In this document: positions 60,728-64,000 of the stretch, in pieces
How the letters are laid out: each line of letters begins with the position of its first letter
Numbering within the stretch: the first letter of the stretch is position 1
Assembly (NCBI GenBank): GCA_001784175.1
Contig: MFPR01000037.1
Span: 59,644 to 123,643 of the forward strand
Length of the DNA stretch: 64,000 nt
Source of the DNA: Candidatus Lindowbacteria bacterium RIFCSPLOWO2_12_FULL_62_27
GTDB lineage: Bacteria; Lindowbacteria; 2-12-FULL-62-27
Reading direction: 5' to 3'
Made by a program: the position numbers and the translations under genes
Notes under the pieces: model-generated
The model's input: only the letters and a program-made list of their open reading frames with translations
What the model was told of the DNA's origin: nothing
The model's database searches: none

Positions 60728-61531
60728 ATGGCCCGCCTCCTCGTCCTCATCCTGACGTTTTTTGTCGGATTCATTCCCCGCATCCGTAAGATCGCGCATA
60801 CCAACCTCCGAATCGCCTTTGGCCCCGCCGGCCGGCGGATCTACGCGCGGTCCCTCCTCCGGCTGGCCGACAACGTCTGCGCGCTTCTCAGCGCCTGCCG
60901 GAAAAATCCAGCGCGGCAGCCCCCGATCCGATTTGACGCGCAGGCGCTCGCGAATGTGCCGGCCCCGCCGCCGTGGATTTGCGTCACCGGCCATCTGGGA
61001 CCGATCGACCTGCTTTCAAAATTTTCCCGGGTCTTCAACAGTCCCATGGCCGTCGTGGTTCGCCCGCCGGACAACTGGATTTTCCGGAAGATCCTGTCGT
61101 GGGCTCGCCGGAGGATCGGCGTCGAGACCATCGAAAAGCGGGATGTGATCCGGGCGGCGTATCGCGCCGTGAAAGAGGGGAAAACGGTTGCGATCATCGC
61201 GGACCACAATGCCGGCTACCAGGGCGTGTTCCTGCCGTTCCTCGGGTTCCCCGCGTCGACCACGCGCCTGCCGGCGGTCCTCGCGCTGCGGTTCAACAAA
61301 CCCATGGTCATGGGATTCATTCGCAGGGACGGCGCGGAGTTTCTGGCTTGGATCGAAAAGGTCATCGTGCCGGACCCGGACGCGGACCCGAAGGAGGAGG
61401 AGCGGCGGCTCCTGAGCGAAATGAACGCCGTCTTCACCGACGTCATCCGCCGGTATCCCGACGAATGGTTCTGGTTTCACCGCCGCTGGAAGACGCGCCC
61501 GGGCGACCGCGAGGCCAGCATCCTCAGATGA
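60728..61531 (+). CDS. LpxL/HtrB-type lipid A acyltransferase
   Basis: A 267-residue inner-membrane-associated acyltransferase. An N-terminal hydrophobic anchor (about 1-18) precedes the catalytic HX4D motif GHLGPIDL (H89, D94), then the conserved ADHNAGYQGVFLPFLG segment and FWFHRRWKTRP near the C-terminus. These add secondary acyl chains to lipid A. It is coupled by ATGA to the glycosyltransferase gene, which fits a lipopolysaccharide function for both. Confidence 0.88.
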   Translation: MARLLVLILTFFVGFIPRIRKIAHTNLRIAFGPAGRRIYARSLLRLADNVCALLSACRKNPARQPPIRFDAQALANVPAPPPWICVTGHLGPIDLLSKFSRVFNSPMAVVVRPPDNWIFRKILSWARRRIGVETIEKRDVIRAAYRAVKEGKTVAIIADHNAGYQGVFLPFLGFPASTTRLPAVLALRFNKPMVMGFIRRDGAEFLAWIEKVIVPDPDADPKEEERRLLSEMNAVFTDVIRRYPDEWFWFHRRWKTRPGDREASILR

Positions 61532-62253
61532 CCGCGGCCGGCCTCTCGGTGTTCGTGCTCGCCAAAAATGCCGAGCGGGACCTCGCGGACTGTCTGGCCA
61601 CCGTGCGGGAAATCGCGGACGATACGGTGATCGTGGTCGACGCCGCCACCCGCGACGCCACCGCCGACGTTGCGCGATCGATGACGCCCAAGGTCTTTGT
61701 CCGTCCCTTCGACGGATTTTCGGCCATGAAAAGTTTTGCGCTGTCGCAATGCGCCGCCGAATGGGCCCTGAACCTTGACACCGACGAGCGGCCGACGCCG
61801 GATTTGACGGCGGAAATTCGGCGGGTCAAGGAGGGCGGGGGCCGGTCGGTGAACGGCTACTGGGTCAACCGGCTGCCCTTTTTTTTGGGCAAGCCCATCC
61901 GGCATGGCGGCTGGTTTCCGGACTGGGTGATCCGTCTGGTCCGGCGCGAATTCGCCGCGTATCCTCACCGGTCGGTCCACGAGCGGTTGGAAGTCTCTGG
62001 CCGGACGGAGCGGCTCGGCGGATTTCTGAATCATTATACGGCCGCCACATGGCGCGGGTTTCTCGACAAACAGCGCCGGTTCGCCGGACTTGCGCCGGTG
62101 GTGCCGTCGGCCCTGGCCCGCTGGACGCGCCCACCCGCCGCGTTCCTGAAGAGTCTCGTGTTTCGGATGGGCCTTCTGGACGGCTGGCGCGGGTGGGCGG
62201 TCGCGTATGCGCAGGCGTATCATGTCTATTACAAGTACGGTCCGCGCGGATGA
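61528..62253 (+). CDS. Family 2 glycosyltransferase, WaaE-like (LPS core)
   Basis: A 241-residue GT-A fold transferase. LSVFVLAKNAERDLADCL is the family 2 start, LNLDTDERPTPDL holds the DxD nucleotide-sugar motif, and GWFPDWVIRLVRR with VHERLEVSGRTERL matches the WaaE/LgtF-like beta-1,4-glucosyltransferases of the LPS inner core. It is cytoplasmic, possibly peripheral on the membrane. The ATG overlaps the acyltransferase stop. Confidence 0.88.
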   Translation: MTAAGLSVFVLAKNAERDLADCLATVREIADDTVIVVDAATRDATADVARSMTPKVFVRPFDGFSAMKSFALSQCAAEWALNLDTDERPTPDLTAEIRRVKEGGGRSVNGYWVNRLPFFLGKPIRHGGWFPDWVIRLVRREFAAYPHRSVHERLEVSGRTERLGGFLNHYTAATWRGFLDKQRRFAGLAPVVPSALARWTRPPAAFLKSLVFRMGLLDGWRGWAVAYAQAYHVYYKYGPRG

Positions 62254-62279
62254 ATATAATTTTTAATTTTGTCTGAAGT

Positions 62280-62308
62280 TTGCCGAAGGGTTATTTGGAG
62301 TGTATAAT
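62280..62308 (+). promoter_or_regulatory. Promoter for the serine hydrolase gene
   Basis: TTGCCG (62280-62285), a 17-base spacer and TATAAT (62303-62308) lie 11 bases before the ATG at 62320, giving at most a few bases of leader. Confidence 0.5.
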
Positions 62309-62319
62309 TTAAAATATTC

Positions 62320-63402
62320 ATGACAGGCATGGATCGGATTTTGAAACTTCTTAAAATTGCTTCGCTGACCGGCGTGGCGCTGGCGTTGGGATTGATCGTC
62401 GGAAAAGGCATCTCCGCCTACACGGGCGCCTCCGCCACTGTTTCGGCCACGGCCGAACCGGCCGATACGTCCGCCCTGCCGTCGTCCGTCATGGCGGCGC
62501 CGGAGTCCCCTGCGCCGGACACCGCAGCCGCAACGTCGCGCCCGACCATTTCGAGCAAGGATTTCGACCGCATGAGCCAGGACATGCGCCGGGCCGTGCG
62601 GACATTTCAGGGCGGGGTTTCCATCTACGTGAAGAACCTGGAAACCGGCAAGGAATGGGCGTACAACGCGGACGAAAAAATGCCGAGCGCCAGCCTCATC
62701 AAACTGCCGATCATGATCGGCGTGGTTGAGAAAATCGGCAAGGGAGAACTCAGTTTGGACCACCCGATGGTACTCACCCGGGAAGCCCGCCGGTCCGGTT
62801 CGGGCCACATCAAGTGGCGGCCGAACGGCGAAGTCTTCACGATCGGACAACTTCTCGAAGAGATGATGGCCTACAGCGACAACATCGCGCAGGAGTTGCT
62901 CATCCGGGCTGTCGGGATGAAATATCTCAGGGAGCGTTTTGCCGCGTTCGGCCTGACCGCCACCAACATCACCCGCGAGGGATTGTCGCTGGCCCCGAGG
63001 ACCCGGATAGAAAATTACACAACCGCCCGAGAAATGGGAATGCTCCTGGAACAGATATATCGCGGCCAAAAATTCGGCGGGGACTCCAGCGCGCGGATGA
63101 TTGAGCTCATGAAGCATGCCAAGTACAACGACCGCCTGCCGAGGCAATTGCCGGCGGGCTGGACGATCGCCCACAAGACGGGCCTCCTGCGGCGCGCCTG
63201 CCATGATTGCGGCATCGTCTATTCCCCCGCGGGCGACTACATCATCTGCGTTCTGACAAGGTCCGGCCGCAGTTACCGGGACGCCAAGCGGTTCATCTCC
63301 AAAGTCGCCGCGATCAGCTACCGGTATTTCGAAACGCCCACCGGCGCCGTCGCCTCCACCTCGGGCTTGCCGTCCCGCGCCGTCTTCAAACCCGCCTCCT
63401 GA
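62320..63402 (+). CDS. Class A beta-lactamase-fold serine hydrolase
   Basis: A 360-residue protein. An N-terminal signal/anchor (about 8-30) and a Thr/Ala/Pro-rich linker to about residue 78 precede a penicillin-binding/beta-lactamase domain with all three motifs: SLIK (S125, K128), SDN (186-188) and KTG (286-288). The deacylating glutamate of true class A enzymes is not evident, so a peptidoglycan hydrolase or transpeptidase-like role is at least as likely as resistance. It has a good promoter, is monocistronic, and is followed by a weak hairpin and tRNA-Val. Confidence 0.82.
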   Translation: MTGMDRILKLLKIASLTGVALALGLIVGKGISAYTGASATVSATAEPADTSALPSSVMAAPESPAPDTAAATSRPTISSKDFDRMSQDMRRAVRTFQGGVSIYVKNLETGKEWAYNADEKMPSASLIKLPIMIGVVEKIGKGELSLDHPMVLTREARRSGSGHIKWRPNGEVFTIGQLLEEMMAYSDNIAQELLIRAVGMKYLRERFAAFGLTATNITREGLSLAPRTRIENYTTAREMGMLLEQIYRGQKFGGDSSARMIELMKHAKYNDRLPRQLPAGWTIAHKTGLLRRACHDCGIVYSPAGDYIICVLTRSGRSYRDAKRFISKVAAISYRYFETPTGAVASTSGLPSRAVFKPAS

Positions 63403-63408
63403 CCCGCC

Positions 63409-63425
63409 CGCCCGTTTGACGGGCG
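63409..63425 (+). terminator. Weak hairpin after the serine hydrolase gene
   Basis: A 6-bp stem CGCCCG/CGGGCG with a TTTGA loop is followed by TGTGGTTTCTT. It could act as a modest terminator before tRNA-Val. Confidence 0.35.
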
Positions 63426-63462
63426 TGTGGTTTCTTAGTATATCCGATACGTTCTTCTTTTC

Positions 63463-63536
63463 GGGCGCATAGCTCAGCTGGTTAGAGCGCCTGCTTCACA
63501 CGCAGGAGGTCCGAGGTTCGAGTCCTCGTGCGCCCA
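63463..63536 (+). tRNA. tRNA-Val (anticodon CAC)
   Basis: A 74-base cloverleaf with acceptor GGGCGCA/TGCGCCC, discriminator A, D arm GCTC...GAGC, anticodon arm CCTGC-TTCACAC-GCAGG and T arm CGAGG-TTCGAGT-CCTCG. CCA is not encoded. Confidence 0.95.
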
Positions 63537-64000
63537 TTGATTCATACCAACTTACGTTTTCCGCTGTTTGCCGCTTTTCGCCGTTTTTGGCCGTTTTTTG
63601 AACATCCGGCTTAGGCCACGCTTAGGCAAGATTCCCCCAACGGCAATGAATAAAGGCTGGATAACCGGTTGACGGATACCTGGCTGTCAGCTTTCAATTC
63701 GTCACCCATTAGTGACATGTTGGTCGGAACGCCGATTCTCCACCCGTCGGGTGGGGAATCCGCCGAATTGGCGAGGGCAGGAAAAAGATCATTCCGTGGG
63801 TAACCTGACGTCGGCTGGGAATTCCTACCAATCTATGGGGTTTTCTATCCAGCCTCCATGTTTGTTTGACACATGCTTGTCGTGCGTGAACAGAGTGGAT
63901 CAACTTTTATGGGTCTTCCGGTTTTCCTGTGGGTAAAAGAGAGGCATTTTATCGGGAGACGCGCCCCCTCTCCCGAACCCTCTACCCCACATTCCCCCTT
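63537..64000. other. Gene-free region after tRNA-Val
   Basis: I see no credible gene in these 464 bases. There is a T-rich block of GCCG-plus-T units at 63556-63600. An 11-bp hairpin lies at 63735-63745/63749-63759, with a small CGCC/GGCG hairpin right after it (63761-63773). The last 40 bases contain a CCCCCTCTCCCG run resembling the arm of the repeat at 9.7 kb. The short ORFs here lack codon bias. Confidence 0.5.

Noticed and set aside
62320-63402. True beta-lactamase (antibiotic resistance gene)
   Set aside because: The SxxK, SDN and KTG motifs are present, but I cannot find the omega-loop deacylating Glu, and the long linker suits an envelope hydrolase.

Overview
The window is 64 kb of GC-rich, densely coded bacterial chromosome. 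The organism is Gram-negative with a lipopolysaccharide envelope: it encodes the heptose pathway enzymes, a CMP-Kdo synthetase domain, an LpxL-type acyltransferase, a WaaE-like glycosyltransferase and several beta-barrel outer-membrane proteins. It is probably flagellated, since two flagellin genes are present, and it exports folded proteins through Tat. Long TPR proteins, CRTAC1 (FG-GAP plus ASPIC/UnbV) proteins and DUF3857/transglutaminase proteins point to an uncultured lineage of the kind seen in Planctomycetes/Verrucomicrobia-like groups or candidate phyla. The sequence alone does not fix the phylum. I see no rRNA operon, CRISPR array, prophage or insertion sequence. Four tRNA genes are present. 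Layout: 0-9.6 kb is a plus-strand run of coaE (cut by the window edge), an HDOD protein, a SPOR protein, a PfkB kinase, hom, thrC and a 1511-residue secreted MORN/TPR/transglutaminase protein. At 9.6-12.3 kb there is a hairpin repeat, a membrane TPR/zinc-ribbon protein and a two-gene toxin-antitoxin-like pair with a palindromic operator inside its promoter. At 12.3-17.6 kb, on the minus strand, are a small protein, a flagellin carrying a von Willebrand factor A domain, hemL, tatA, tatC and a TPR metallopeptidase. At 17.8-23 kb are an RND-type exporter and a convergent minus-strand set (second flagellin, DoxX, DUF1802, queG). At 23-34.3 kb are a tetrapyrrole-methylase-fold methyltransferase, an archaeo-eukaryotic-type primase homologue, chrA, an FAD oxidoreductase, a peroxiredoxin, a mannosyltransferase-like membrane protein, a Y-family polymerase with a LexA-like box, an amidohydrolase, an FKBP lipoprotein and a luciferase-like oxidoreductase. 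At 34.3-40.3 kb, on the minus strand, are cinA, ettA, two secreted proteins, csp, a CBS protein and three tRNAs. At 40.3-43.5 kb are a TPR/LamG-like protein and a beta-barrel protein. At 43.5-54.6 kb, on the minus strand, lies a six-gene operon joined by 4-base overlaps at every junction: a membrane multiheme cytochrome, a Tat-exported CRTAC1 protein, a TPR protein, a porin, a second CRTAC1 protein and a large TPR-CRTAC1 lipoprotein. At 54.7-57 kb are a heptose adenylyltransferase/CMP-Kdo synthetase fusion and the heptose-7-phosphate kinase. At 57-63.5 kb are a candidate structured RNA, rplM, rpsI, argC, argJ, an lpxL-like gene, a family 2 glycosyltransferase, a beta-lactamase-fold serine hydrolase and tRNA-Val. 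The most interesting items are the VWA-flagellin, the coupled CRTAC1/porin/multiheme operon, a three-way-junction RNA next to rplM, an orphan primase, and a recurring arrangement in which a sigma70-like promoter sits 6-11 bases before the start codon with no Shine-Dalgarno, implying many leaderless mRNAs.
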